64,000 nt of DNA from the NCBI GenBank assembly GCA_030068075.1, contig CM057828.1, positions 109,598,699 through 109,662,698 of the forward strand, read 5' to 3'. Position 1 is the stretch's first letter; each line of letters opens with the position of its first letter. This stretch comes from Paguma larvata (taxonomy: Eukaryota > Chordata > Mammalia > Carnivora > Viverridae). The translations under genes and the position numbers were made by a program. The notes below the pieces were generated by a model. It made no database searches and had not been told where the DNA came from. It saw only the letters and a program-made list of their open reading frames with translations. Of this stretch, positions 36,226-49,548 are shown piece by piece.

Positions 36226-37094
36226 ATAACCAAAGGAAGCTGGATTTTTCTAACACCCAAATAAACAAGGAAATGAATCCCTTCCTAGAATCTCTAGAAA
36301 GAAATGTAGCCCTGTCAACACTTAGATTTTAGCTTAGTGAGATCTCTGATGGACTTGAGACCTACTAGGCTGTGAGATAAATTTGTGTCACTGAAGCCCT
36401 CAAGTGTTGTGGTAATTTGCTATGATAGCAATAATCAAGTGGTTAAATAATTTTAGACCATAGAGAAGAATGAGGATAACAACTATTTGTTGGCTATCTA
36501 ATAAGACTGCTATGTACAGTTCAATACTATTTCATTTTTTGCTGTTTTAGTTTTATTAGATACTATGAATCATGTTAGTAATTACTGGATCCTAGCCTTA
36601 CTAGTGGCTATGGGAAATTCTAAAGGAATACAGGACCTGGTTAACTGCTCTTATGGTAAGATGTTTACAATCTAGAGAGATATGTGACTTGCCCATGAAA
36701 ATAAGGGATTTGAGGTTTTCAACTTTAAAATATAAAAATTAAATATGAATAGAAATATAAAACATAAAAGTATAAATTTAATTTTTAAAAATATATAAAA
36801 TAAAAATATGAAAATATGAAATGTATTTTATTTTTAAATAAAATTTAAATTTTGAGGTTGTAAGTCAGTTAGAAAACGGAGCATGAGATAGAGGAGTTCA
36901 GTGCTAACAGAAGCACCACAAAAGGAGAAATCTATATGGATGGGCACTGATCCAATGAAAAAACTCCCTCCCTATTTCTCTTTATATGTATTTCATGCAT
37001 GGATATTAGATTCAGTGTGTGTGTATGTGTGTGTGTGTATATATATATATATACACCCATATATATATCTTTCTGTCCAATCTGTAAATAAAAC
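36226..37094. repeat. AT-rich intron with (TG)n(TA)n tract
   Basis: 36720-36860 is almost pure A+T with recurring ataaaatat words. A TG/TA microsatellite lies at 37015-37066. No gene. Confidence 0.6.
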
Positions 37095-37302
37095 AATAGC
37101 ATGCTTTGGAGTCAAAGAGACCTAGTTTTGAACCTTGGCTTTCCATATTTAATGTCATCTTGGCAGATATTTAACCTTGCTGAGTCTCAGTTTCCTTATT
37201 TATAAAATGGAGCTAATCTCACAGAGCTGTTGTAAGAATGAAAAGAAATGATGTATGGGAAAGCAGTTGGCACTAGGTACACGCACTCAGTATTATTTTA
37301 CT
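37095..37302 (+). mobile_element. MIR SINE
   Basis: 'gcatgctttggagtcaaaga', 'tgagtctcagtttccttatt', 'tataaaatggagctaatctc', 'gttgtaagaatgaaaag', 'cagttggcactaggtacacg'. Confidence 0.8.
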
Positions 37303-37814
37303 TAGCTAATAGGTACAAGTTGGAATTGCAACTGAATGCTCGTTTTCTGAGTCAGCCTTGCCAGTCCTACAGATTTTCTGCAAAGAGGCATGTCTCTCAA
37401 AACCTAAACTAGATTTGAAAAGAAAACTCCTAAGTACAGGCAAAATTAGCCTGATTTATCTTTGTCCCCAAAGTTCAAGGTATTGATACCAGCTTTGAAA
37501 TGATGAGAGAGCAAGCTGGCACCCTGCAGTGTGGCCAAGACCAAGAGGGTTATGAAGACGTTGCCTGAGTCTTTAGGGACGTAGCTGCAGCCATTCTACC
37601 AGGCAGGCTAAGGAATGAGACAAAGGCCAGGGGATGAGCCAAAGATGTGACAGCAGATGCACTTCGCAAGCTGAATTATCATATTTCAATATTCTTCCTT
37701 TTGTTCTATTACTATTTATAAAGAAAAATATTTTTGGAAACTCCAACTTTTTTTTTTTCAGATATACTAAGGAAACCCAAGAGAAGGGGTTTTGCTTCTT
37801 TTGTTCAGGATTAA
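37303..37814. other. ZEB1 intron 2, no recognised element
   Basis: Unique intron sequence of moderate GC at 37500-37620; nothing recognised. Confidence 0.5.
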
Positions 37815-38550
37815 AAACTTTTTTTTTGATTTAAAATAGTTTTAGACTTACAGAATAGTTGTAAAACTAGCACAGACTTCCAGTATACCCTTCAACCAGC
37901 TTCCTTTAGGGAGAACACCTTATATAATCACAGTACTATTATGGAAACCATTATGTTGATGTTAATACAAAACCATTAACTAACATACAGACCTTATTTG
38001 ACTTCTGCCAGTTTTCCCACTAAAGACCTCTTTTCTGGTTCAGAAACAAATTCTACACTCCCAGTGCATTTAGTTGTCAGGTCTTCATAGTCTCCTCTAA
38101 AACTTATAATCCAATCAAGTCTCCCATAAGTTGCTTTAGTCTTTGTTTTTTTATCACCTTAACACTGTTCAAGAGTACCGATCACTGATTTTGTAGAATG
38201 CCCCTCAATTTGATTTCCCTGTTTCCCTGATGCTTTCTAATGATTTGATGAGGAAATAGTTTTGAGCAGGAATACCACTTAAGTGATAGGACTCTGTTCA
38301 TATGTTTTACAGGGATATATAATGTCACTGTCTCTTATTATTGGGACATTAACCTTGACCACCTGGTTAAGAAGGTGTCGGGTTTCTTTATACTAGTTAT
38401 TATGTCTTTAAGATTAATAATGATCTGATAAGGAAATATTTTGATATTATACAAATATCCTTTTGTTCTATATATTTTCACCCACTAATTTCAGCATTCT
38501 TGTCTGCAACAATTATTACTATGGTGTTTGCCTAATAGCAGTTTTCTATT
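37815..38550 (-). mobile_element. Old LINE-1M 3' region
   Basis: Reverse text of a LINE-1M tail: 'ttttagacttacagaatagt', 'gagtaccgatcactgatttt', 'tagaatgcccctcaatttga', 'ccttgaccacctggttaaga', 'tacaaatatccttttgttct'. Confidence 0.75.
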
Positions 38551-38576
38551 TCCTTAATTCTTTTTTTTTTAATGTT

Positions 38577-38770
38577 TATTTATTTTTGAGACAGAGAGAG
38601 ACAGAGTATGAGTGGGGGAGGGGCAGAGAGAGAGGGAGACACAGAATCCGAAGCAGGTTCCAGGCTCTGAGCTGTCAGCACAGAGCCTGACGCGGGGCTT
38701 GAACTCACAGATGTGAGATCATGACCTGAGCCGAAGTCGGATGCTCAACCGACTGAGCCACCCAGGCACC
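38577..38770 (-). mobile_element. Felid CAN-SINE
   Basis: Reverse-orientation SINE ending 'gagccacccaggcacccc'. Flanked by taattctttttttttt on both sides. It inserted at the left junction of the LINE-1 that follows. Confidence 0.94.
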
Positions 38771-38778
38771 CCTAATTC

Positions 38779-39146
38779 TTTTTTTTTTCATTTATAATAG
38801 TTTATTTTCAAATTGGTTTACATAAAACACCCAGTGTTCATCCCAACATGTGCCCTTTTTTAATGCCCATCACCCCCTCTCCCCCCCATCCCCCTCACCC
38901 TCAGTTAGTTCTTAGTCTTTGAGAGTCTCTTATGTTTTATCTCCCTCCCTCTCTGTGTCTTTTTTTTCTTTCCCCTCTTTCCCTCATATACAATGGACTA
39001 CTATGTGGCAATGAGAAAAAATGAAATCTGGCCATGTGTAGCAACATGGATGGAACTGGAGGGTATTATGTTAAGTGAAATAAGTCAATCAGAAAAAGAC
39101 AGATACCATATGTTTCCATGAATAGGTGGACTTTGTGAGACTAACC
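38779..39146 (-). mobile_element. Carnivore LINE-1, twin-primed (5' inverted) insertion
   Basis: 38779-38985 is the reverse complement of a carnivore LINE-1 3' end (poly-T, 'atttataatagtttattttc', 'cccagtgttcatcccaacat'). 38986-39146 then switches to forward ORF2/3' UTR text ('caatggactactatgtggca', 'gcaacatggatggaactgga', 'taagtgaaataagtcaatca'). This head-to-head arrangement is the mark of twin priming. cctaattctt recurs at 39145-39154, matching the left side. Confidence 0.9.
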
Positions 39147-39154
39147 TAATTCTT

Positions 39155-39464
39155 AATTTATAACTGAAACTCTACTAAGAGGAAGAACTTCCCATTCTCC
39201 TCCATGTATGTATTTAAGTATTTAATATCAGTATGGATGCATGGATATTTTTTTTATTCGACAGATTATTTATAATCCAATACTATCATTTATTTATTTT
39301 GCTTCTAAAATTGTTCCATATTTGGCCAATGGAAGTTCCTTCACGTTGGCTCTTGTGCCCTTTTGACAGGATGCTTTTTAAAAAATACTTTCTTGCTTGT
39401 TGTTCCAGGCTTAGCTTATATTTTCCCTACCTCAGTTCTAGAATCAGCCATTTATGCAAAGAGA
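39155..39464. other. ZEB1 intron 2, no recognised element
   Basis: Unique sequence between two retroelements. Confidence 0.5.
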
Positions 39465-39477
39465 CTTGGTACCTTTT

Positions 39478-39686
39478 TTTTTAATGTTTATTTTTTTAAG
39501 AGAGCGAGCAAGGGAGCATGAATGGGGGAGGGGCAGAGAGCAAGGGAGCCACAGAATCCAAAGCAGGCTCCAGGCTCTGAGCTGTCAGCACAGAACCTGA
39601 CATAGGGCTTGAATCTACGAACCATGAGATCATGACCTGTGCCCAAGTTGGATGATTAACTGACTGAGCCACCCAGGCGTCCCAGC
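39478..39686 (-). mobile_element. Felid CAN-SINE
   Basis: Reverse-orientation SINE ending 'gagccacccaggcgtccc'. Perfect 13-bp target duplication cttggtacctttt at 39465-39477 and 39687-39699. Confidence 0.95.
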
Positions 39687-39887
39687 CTTGGTACCTTTTA
39701 CTGGAGAATGTTCTTTGAATCCTGGATCTGGGCCCTAGGTATGCTTATTTGCTACCAGGTATCATTGTTTCCTGCAGTCTCGGCAGACAGAGCTAGGAAA
39801 TATATGTATGTATATACTTCCTTTATATGTATGTAATACTTTCATATATCCCACCTATATTTTTGTATCGACTTATTTTTATATATA

Positions 39888-40753
39888 CAGTAAAACCTTG
39901 GATTGTAACTTGCTCTGCAAGTGTTCCCCAAGATGAGCAAACATTTCTAAACAAGTGATGTCTTGCAATACAAGTAGTACGTGACAATGAATGTCACATG
40001 ATCACGACTGAGGCAATGGCTCTCTCTCTCTCTGTGGGATTGTGGGTGATCATCTCCCATGCTCGGATGCTCGGTCTCAGGCCATGGTGTTTGGCAGAAA
40101 TCAGTTTTTTAGAACACAGAAGGTGCCCACAACTGGCACTCGTGTATTTTTTGTCACTTCAAAGCACCTATGGACGGTCTTTTGCTTTTCTATACAAAAG
40201 TAAGCTCAGGAATGCTCTGCTTCATTCTAGGTCAGGCTTAGATATAGACCCTTTCCTCTGCTGTCTTATTACCATATATGTATGTATACATACAATATAA
40301 TATATAATATATATAATAATAAATTATTACATTAAATACAGTATATGCAAGAGCTTATTAATACTGTACTGTAGTCAACATCTGTACACGCGTGTACAGT
40401 GGCTCCCATGCAGAAAAAGATTCCACTGAGCCAACAGGGAGCAGTGATTCTGTTAGTGATAGCGAAAGTCATCCTACATCCAACAACGCTCCTCTCCCAT
40501 CTCCCTCACTCTAGTCATGAAGGTGTTCTAAGGTCAGTGCAGGTTATTCGTTTATTTTTCTTTATGCTTTCTTTATTATTTTGTATTATATTACAGTATC
40601 GTAATTATTTTTACATGAATATTTTTGGGTTATAGAATGAATTATCTGAGTTTCCATTATTTCTTATGGGGAAATTCGCTTTGATATATATGTGCTTTGG
40701 ATTGTAAGTATGTTTCTAGAATAAATTATGCTCACAAACCAAGATTTTTACTG
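39888..40753 (+). mobile_element. Tigger-like DNA transposon (non-autonomous)
   Basis: Terminal inverted repeats cagtaaaaccttggattg and, read in reverse from the right end, cagtaaaaatcttggtttg. Inside: 'gatgtcttgcaatacaagta', 'atgtcacatgatcacgactg', 'gcactcgtgtattttttgtc', text I associate with TcMar-Tigger elements. An AT run at 40270-40345 is a later expansion. Its open frames do not give a complete transposase. Confidence 0.8.
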
Positions 40754-43700
40754 CATTAAGAACCATGAGTTCATATTGACACCTCTGATCCCAAGAGAAA
40801 ACCACAGGATTTATTCTAGCTTCTCACTTTTCTTTATTTGCAACTTCTTTCTCTGATGGTGAGATATTTAGATCTCATTATCATCAATATATTTACTTAC
40901 TTGTTCAATTAAAGTATATACAAAAGTAGTTTCAGAATAGATTATAGCTTTGTAAGAAACAAATTTATTAACTAGAGGAAAATGGGTGGGAATATTAGAC
41001 ATGGGGGAGTATAGCTTACATATGTAACCATGAAAATGTTTCCCATACACAAATACAAAAATAATTAAAATCACTAAATGGACAAGGACAATGGAAATAT
41101 GAAATGCAAACAATGATAAAGAAAACTAACTGTACTATAAATGAATTATATAACACACTGAAAGGGGTGGGAAAGACAAGAAATAGCCTAAGTAACTTTG
41201 GAAAATAACATTTTGAATATATACTATAAGGCTAATGACAAAAAGAGCTGTATGACGCTGTGATCTAGGTAGCAAATTTGACTGGGATTTTAAAAAGAAA
41301 GTGTACAACTGAGGTTCAGCATTGTGGGAAAAGCCCAAATTCCTTCATTAGTGTCATCTCTTAATACTTAGACATTTAGAGGTAATTAAATATTAGAGGT
41401 GTGTATTTAGTGCAAATGAAATTGGACTCTCTTATAAGCACAGCAAAAAAATACGTCTGTGGTCATCTGGGCTGGTCTTTTCATTTTATAGATGCAAAAG
41501 TGGAACTCAAGAGACACAGTGGTGTGACGACGAGCAGGAACCACTGCTAAGCTTTTTCTACATGACACACTACCTTTGGTTGAAAAAGGTTCTGAAGAGG
41601 AGGTCAAAATGAATCTTGAGAGATAAATATAATATGGTTCAGTGCTGACTTAATAGTAATTGGTGTATTCTTTGCATTGATTACTTATAGTGTTGTGTTA
41701 TAACCTAGGTTGCCTAGGAAAGCCTTCTTGCTATGGATAAAATCAGGATTTTAAATATTTTTATCATAAAGAAGTTTTCATTGCCTTGACATTTTTGTAA
41801 ACATATAAATTTCTAGAGTTTGTAAAACTTCAAGTCAGAAAAATGTTTAAGTCACCATTGCTTGGGATCATTTTTTCAGTTCATCAATGAAAAAAATAAG
41901 GAATAACGAACATACTAAACAATATTTTGTGTTATCAGATTAGTTTTATATACTTTTGAAAAACTAAAATTATGAGAGGAGTATAAAACAGGTGTCTCAA
42001 AAGTAAGAGTGTATATATTTAAAAACGTTTAACTGACAGAAGCATGAGAGTCTTGGGCTGAACCACAAGAAGCTCTTATAAGATGAGTGTAGATATGTTG
42101 GAGCACTGCCAAGTTACACTATCTTCCCTGCACACACGATTTAAAGTTGATTGTATTGTACAACAGGACTTAATTAACCTAGCTTTATTTTTGAAAGTAA
42201 ACATGTCCTAGTTTATTTAATATCCGCAATAAAAATATTGCTTCTTCTATATGATCCTAACTCGAGATTTCATTCACAGCTAAGAATAGCTTTTTAAAGG
42301 TACTTCTTACATAATTAACATTTCAATGGAATATTGTATTTTCAAATGTACTTTAGATTGTTGATTTACACTATGCTATAGATCTGTGAATATCAGTTTC
42401 ATGTGCTGGTCTCTAGCACGGCTAAATGTCACTGACCACTTTCTTCTCTATTATTTCTCCCTTTCCATTAAAGTCTTTAAAGGAACTCACTGGTATAAAT
42501 GGGGTAGCTTCCATTAGCTAAGTGACAGTGAATGGCCTTTGCTTCACTATTTCTTGGTCACCCTCGAATAACTAGAAAGGAAACACTTCATTGAGCAATT
42601 TGCCTTCTAAAAATCTAAGCTGTAGCTTCTCTATTTTGTAAGCAAAAAACACTACTAATCTCGTTTTTCAGTAGCAGGAAATTTTACATATTGATGTCTT
42701 CTTAAAGTTCTTAATAGTGATATGATCAAAATCCCCTACACTCTTCCCCTTGTTTTTGTTTAGTTTTCACACTGGGTAGTAGTTTGTTAATGGAATGCTC
42801 AAGCAAGAACACAAGAAGAGAGAGCGGTGCAGACAGGTCTCGTGAAAGAAAAAGAAAAGAACTTGAAAGTAACTGAAAGCAGTGGAGCTCTAGCACGCAG
42901 GCTCACTGCCCTTTAGAGCAAGCTCCTCTTTTAGTAACTCAAGTTTTCTCTTTCTGCTTCAGGAGCAGGTTGGTTTGGTTAACCATGTACAATTTGAGAG
43001 ACTAATTTTTCAAAATCATCCACAGGGAGCATTTTGAAGAGCTCATAAAACAATTCGAGGGTAGAAGTTCTCTGGATCTGAAGCCCCACTACATACACTT
43101 TCAGTTCAATACATAACTAATGCACAAAGGCATGACTTAATGATAACCAACTAAATGAACTATTAAGAGTTACCAACTTTGATATTAATTAATTTAAATT
43201 AATTTACTGAGGATTTTGGGTCAGTATTCTAGCAAGAAGCCTCGGTTGCATCACTGGGCAGTGTTGCAAAGCAACATTTTCACAAAAACATTTTAAACTC
43301 TCACAGTGGGAAAGGATACTTTTTAACTGATAGAATGCTAGAATTATCTTGATTTGTGACTTTCAGTGGGCTGATAATGATTTTTTACTTTGGTTAAAAT
43401 TGTTTATCAAAGGAACAGTTTTGTGTTTACTGGTTTGCTTGGATAGTTAAGACTGCTCTGAACATGGTATGACACATATAAACTTTTCATTTTTTCAAAT
43501 TAGGTGAGGTAAAACCTAAAATTAGCAATTATACAGGTTTAGAAGTATAGTTTATTTATGAAAGAAATATATCTTCAACTAGAGGATTTCTTTTCTTTCT
43601 TGGAGGTTTTAGTAGTTTTCAGTGTCTGAGAATATTCTCTTTAAAATAATACATGTTGAACAATAATGACTCAAATGAAAATAGTAATGTTGAGGTAAGA

Positions 43701-43949
43701 ATCGATGTATAATTCTAAATATCTCATGACTTGGGTATCAACCTTACCATGAAATTTGGTTATATATAACTTATGTAGGTTGTACATAAAACAAATTATA
43801 ATTATATATAAATTATAAATATTAATATTTACTACATGTTTCATTAATTTTATCTACCCATAATTATAATCTATTTTGTTTCATCATCATACATAATTAA
43901 GAAAGCCCTAGGAGGGAATTAGGTAGTATATACCCACATTTTTACCCTT
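40754..43949. other. Longest repeat-free stretch of the window (intron 2)
   Basis: About 3.2 kb with no repeat I recognise. 42340-43130 in particular is less AT-rich and non-repetitive ('cattagctaagtgacagtga', 'gagagagcggtgcagacagg'). Candidate cluster of conserved regulatory elements; open frames lack domains. Confidence 0.45.
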
Positions 43950-46900
43950 TCCCGTGTTCTTCCTTCCTTCCTTGTTATTCCAAGATTCCTTCTTTTATCA
44001 CTTCCTTTCTGTTTAAAGAGTGTCTCTTAACCATTCATGTAGGGTAGGTTTGGTGGTGATAAATTCTCTTAGTGTTCCTTCATCTAAAAATGTCCTGATC
44101 TCTTCTCCATTTTTTGAGGGATATTTTCTCTGGATACAGAAGTCTAGGTTGAGAATTCTTTTCCTTCAGCATTTGAAGTGTCCCATTTCTGCCTGGCCTT
44201 CACAGTTTCTTATCTGAAACCATTGTCATTCAAATCACTTTTCCTCTAGATAAAGGTATCCCTTCTCTCTCTTTGCTTTCAAGGTTTTTTCTTTGTGTTT
44301 AGTTTCTCAGAGTTTGACTATGATGTGTCTTGGCATGGATTTCTTTGGATTTTCCTATTTTGGGGTGTAGGTTGATATCATTTGCCTAATTTTGGAAATA
44401 CCAGCTATTAATTCTTTGAATACTTTTTCAGCTCCATTCTTGTTCTTTTCTCCTGGAATTCTGATGACATAAACATTATATTATATCTAAACACGTTGCT
44501 CAGACTCTGTCCTGTTTTTCCAGCCTATTTTCTTTTTTTTTGTTTGAACTGGGTAAATTCAATCTCCAACTTCACTAATTCTTTCCTCTGTCCTCCATAC
44601 TGCTGAGTCTGCGAACAGAATTTAAAATTTTTATTTATTATATTTTTCTGTTCAAAATTACTTGGTGCTACTTTATGTTTTCTATTTTAACAGAGACTGT
44701 ATGACTGTATCTTTCTCCATATTTTTTCTTTAAATATAGTGACACAACATTAGTTTTAGGTATACAAATGATTTGATATTTGTGTACCTATAATCATCAC
44801 ATTGAGAAATGATCACCACATTAAGTCTAATTACCACGTGTCATCATACAAATTTACAACTTTTTTCTTTTGGTAAGAACTTTTAGATTTACTTTCTTAG
44901 CAACTTTTAAATTTGTAATACATTATGGACTATAGTTTCCATGTTGTATATTATATCCTATGACTGACTGACTTTACAGCTGCAAGTCTGTACCCTCTTG
45001 ATCTCTTTTACCAATTGTGACACACTCCCTCCCTACCCTCACTCCTCTCCCCTCTGGCAACCACTAAACTTTTCTTATATCTGTCAGTTTTGTTTGTTTT
45101 GGTTTTTTACATTCCAGATAGAAGTGAAATCATATGGTGTTTGTCTTTGTTGGTCTGACTTATTTCACTTAGCATAATACTCTGACGGTTCAACCATGTT
45201 GTTCACAAATGGCAAGATTTCTTTTGTTTTTTTATAGCTGGGTAGTATTTTATTACATATAGATATACCACATCATCTTAATCCATTCATTCATCAATGG
45301 ACATTTAGGTTGTTTCAATATCTTACTATTGTAAATAATGCTGTGAAGAACCTATGGGTGCACACATCTTTTCAAATTAGTGCTTTCCTTTTTTTCAGAT
45401 AAATATCCAGAAGTGGAATGCTGGATTTTATGGTAGTTCTATTTTTACGTTTCTGAGGACCCTCCCTACTGTTTTCCATAGTGGCTGCACCAATTTACAT
45501 TCTCACCAACAATGCTCGAGGACTTCCTTTTCTTCATATCCTTGCCAATACTTTTTTTTGTCTTTTTGAGTAACAGTCATTTTGACAGGTATATAAAGTA
45601 ATATCTTATTGTGGTTTTGATTTGAATTTCCATGAGGATTAGTACTGTTAAGCATCTTTTCATGTGCCTGCTGGCCCACCTTGAGATCCTCTGCCCATTT
45701 TTAATTGGACTGTGTTTTTGTTGTTGCTACTGAGTTGTATGGGTTCTTCATATACTTTGGATATTAATCCCTTATTGAATATATAATTTGCAAGTATCTT
45801 CTCCCATTCAGCAGGTTCCTTTTTTATTTTGTTGATGGTTTCCTTCACTTTGTAGAGACTTTTTAGTTTGATATAATCCCACTTGTTCATTTTTGCTTTT
45901 GTTGTCATTGTTTCTAGGATCATATCCAAATAGATATCACTGAGACTAATGTCAAGGAGCTTACCACCTATACTTTCTTCTAGGAGTTATGATTTCTGGT
46001 CTTAGATCAAGTATTCAATTCATTCTGAGTTAATTTTTGCGTGTGATGTTAAGATAGTGGTTCAGTTTCACTATTTTGTGTGTAGCTGTCAAGTTTTCCC
46101 CACAACATTTATTGAAGAGACTGTCTTTTCCTCACCGTATAATCTTGCCCCCTTTCTTGTAACTTAATTGACCATACATCTGTGAGTTTATTTCTGGGCT
46201 CTCTCTTCTGTCCCACGGATCTATGAGTATGTTTTTCACACCAATACCATACTGTTTTGATCCCTATAGCTTTGTAGAATAGTTTCAAATTAGGAATCAC
46301 GATGCCTCTAGCTTTGTTCTTTTTTTCAGGATTGCTTTGGCTATCTAGGATCTTTTGTGGTTTCATAAACATTTTAGGATGGTTTGTTCTATTTCTGTGA
46401 AAAATGCCTTTGGAATTTTGGCACAGATTGCACTGAATCTGTACATTGCTTTGGACATATGGTTGTTTTAACGGTATTAGTTCTTCCAATTGATGAGCAC
46501 AAAATAGCTTCCATTTATTATTGACATCTTCAATTTCTTTTATTAATGTCTATTTTCAGCATACAAGTCTTTCACCTCCTTGATTAAATTTATTACTAGG
46601 TATATTATTCTTTTTGATGCAATTGCAAAGGGGACTATTTTCTTAATTTCTCTAATAGTTCATTGTTAGTGTATAAAAACACAACAGATTTTTGTATGTT
46701 TATGTTGTACCCTGCAATTTTACTGAATTTATTAGTTCTAAAAGCTTTTTTGGTGGAACTTTTAGGGTTTTCTAAATATCAAATCATGTAATCTGCAAAT
46801 AGTGACAGTTTCACTTCTTCCTTTCCAATTTGGATGCCTTTTATTTCTCTTTCCTGACTAACTGCTCTAAGACTTCCAATACTATGATGAATACAAGTGG

Positions 46901-48390
46901 TGATAGAGTGGGTATCCATGGCTTACTCCTGATCTTCAGGGAAAAGCTTTTAGCTTTTTGTCATTGAGTATACGCTGTTAGCTGTGGGCTCATCACATAT
47001 AGCCTTCATCATGCTGAAGTATACTCTGTTTACATCCACTTTTTTGAGTTTTTCTTATAAATGGGTATTGAATTTTTTCAATTGTTTTTCTGCATAATTG
47101 AGATGATCATTTAATTTTTATTTTTCATTTTATTAATGTGGTATATCACATTGGTTTGTAGATGTTGAACTATCCTCGCAGCCCTGAAATAAATCCCAGT
47201 TGACTGTGGTAGATAATCCTTCTAATATATTATTGAATTTGGTTTGCTAATATTTTGTTGAGGATTTCTGTATCTACACTAATCAGGGATATTGGCCTAT
47301 AATTTTCCTTTTTTATTGTGTCGTAGGGTTTTGGTATCAGGGTAATGCTGACTTTGTAAAATAAGTTTGGAAGCATTCCCCTCTCTTGAATTTTTTGGAA
47401 GAATAGTAGAAAGACAGATATTAACTCTTTTTGAATGTTTGGTAGAATTCACCAGGGAAGCCATCTGGGCCTGGACTTTTGTTTGTTGCGGTTTTTTGGT
47501 TATTAATTTAATCTCCTTGCTAATAGTTGGTCTATTTAGATTTTCTATTTTTTATGATTCATTTTTAGAAGATTGTATGCTTTCTAGTTCTCCTAGGTTG
47601 TTCAGTTTGTTGCATTTAATCATTCATGGTATTCTCTTATGATCCTTTGTCTTTCTTTGTGTTAGTTGTAACTTCTCTTTCCTTTCTTGGTGAGTCTAGT
47701 TAATGGCTTGTTGATTCTGTTAATCTTTTTAATGAACCAGCTCTTAGTTTCACTGATCTTTTCTACTGTCTTTTTGATCTCTATTTATTTCTACTCTCAT
47801 CTTCATTTATTTCTTCTTCCTAAGACTGTATTTTTTTGTTGAAGCATGTTCATAATTGCTTGTTGAAACATTTAGATCAAGACTGCACTCCATGACGATT
47901 CATGTCAGGTAATTCTAACATCTTTGTCACCTCGGTATTGGCATATGTTGATAGTTTTGTCTACCTAAGTTGAAGTTATTCTGGTTCTGGGTTTGACAAA
48001 TGATTTTTGAATGAAACGTGGACATTTAAGTTATTATATAAGGAGACAAAGATATGCAATCTTGTTTAAATCTTCTGTTTTAGCAGGCTTCCTGTGAGAA
48101 AGAAGACACGGTCCCATTACTGGCAAGTGTTGAGGTTTTTATGTGTTGGCTTCTCCAGCACCCAGTCTGATCTATGAGGGATGTATAAGAGGGTATATAA
48201 ACTAAAAGAAAACCCCGGGAACTCACTACAGTATTGTTCCTTGGGTCCTTAGGTCCCCTAGCATGTCTGTCTCCTTCTATATAACCTTTCAGACGCTTAG
48301 GTTTGTTTTATATGTAATGTTGAGACTTTGGTTGTACTTAAAAGAAGGAATAGAAAAAAGTGTATCTACTCCATCTTTCTAGGAGAAGTT
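43950..48390 (-). mobile_element. HAL1/LINE-1M element, split by a nested LINE-1
   Basis: Left part 43950-44720 is the reverse of a LINE-1M/HAL1 ORF1 region ('gtagggtaggtttggtggtg', 'ttgactatgatgtgtcttgg', 'ttctcctggaattctgatga'). The text resumes at 47870-48390 ('catgttcataattgcttgtt', 'aggtaattctaacatctttg', 'cctcggtattggcatatgtt', 'gcaggcttcctgtgagaaag') as the 5' continuation. The break is filled by another LINE-1. Confidence 0.7.
44720..47870 (-). mobile_element. LINE-1, ORF2 and 3' UTR, nested
   Basis: 3.1 kb in reverse: 3' UTR ('gattacaacttttttc'-type start, 'cccctctggcaaccactaaa'), then ORF2 backwards ('ccatagtggctgcaccaatt', 'gggttcttcatatactttgg', 'ctccttgctaatagttggtc', 'aagccatctgggcctggact'), ending near the start of reverse transcriptase. 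Several frames are broken; inactive. Confidence 0.85.
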
Positions 48391-49500
48391 GCTATAGATG
48401 TTTTTTTAATTGATAAAGGATTATGTGATTATCTTATTTCTTCCTGGATGCCTTATATAGAACCAGAAAAACTTAATATCTATTCATAATTTACATTAAG
48501 AAATGTTTCTTAAGAAAAAAAATTGTCGCACAGATGGAATTTCCAAGTATCTCATATTTTAAAAGTACAGAAAGAATACAAAGTATACAAAGAACAGAAA
48601 GAATGTCACATAACCAAGGATGAACATGAGTTTAGACAACATAAGGCCCAAATAGTGTCAGGAAGATAAAAAATGTAAAAAAAAAAATTGAAGCTCTCAA
48701 AATGTAAAGGGAAGCAAGGAGGAGAAAAACTCTTTTCTTGAGATTGATGGTATAATTAATGAAGATTGAAAATAAAAAAAGGAAAGCATCTTAACTCATT
48801 CACTCATTTGTAGGAGGTTTGTTTAAGCATATAATGGGATTAAGTACTAGTGGTAAAATACAGAGATCAATAAGATACAGTCCTTGCTCTCAATCATTTT
48901 TTTTTAGTGAAAAAGAGTGACCAATCATAATACAATGTGTAAAAGCTGTGAACAGTTTTTGGAAAGCTAATTTTAGTATGTCTATGGAGTTCAGGCAATG
49001 GTTTACAGAGAAGGTGACAGAAAAGGAAGAGAAGGAAATGCCAGGCAGACAGAACAGGATATAGAAAGATTTAAAGGAATGAATGAGTATGGACAGAGGG
49101 AGTGGTGCAAAATCAAGTTTAGAAAGACAATATGTAGCTGTCATGCTAAAGAATTTAGGCTCAAATTCCACGGGCAGCCAAGAACTATAAGAATTAGTTT
49201 TGATTTTCTCTTCCAGAAAGTATAAGTTCATGAAGCAAAAGAGAATCAAAACTCAGGATAGATAAGTCATTATACAGAAGCAGTTGGTCTCCTGGCTCAC
49301 ATAAATATTTTCAGAAAATATAAAAATGTTTAAAAATAAGTCACTGACCTGGTTATGATATTTGAGGAACAGTGAAGATTAGGAAAGATGAACAAATGTC
49401 ATTCAATTTGCACCTTCTACCTCTAATTTCCTTTTGTAAACTATAGATCAGAGATATTTGATTTCTAGCCTACATATCTTTCCTAGCATTGATTATAAAG

Positions 49501-49548
<48 letters not shown>

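Noticed and set aside
39998..40635. Open frames of 78-100 codons as genes
   Set aside because: They lie inside a Tigger-like non-autonomous element and do not give a transposase.
44720..47870. Intact reverse transcriptase gene
   Set aside because: Text is LINE-1 ORF2 in reverse, but the frames are broken repeatedly; treated as a dead mobile element.
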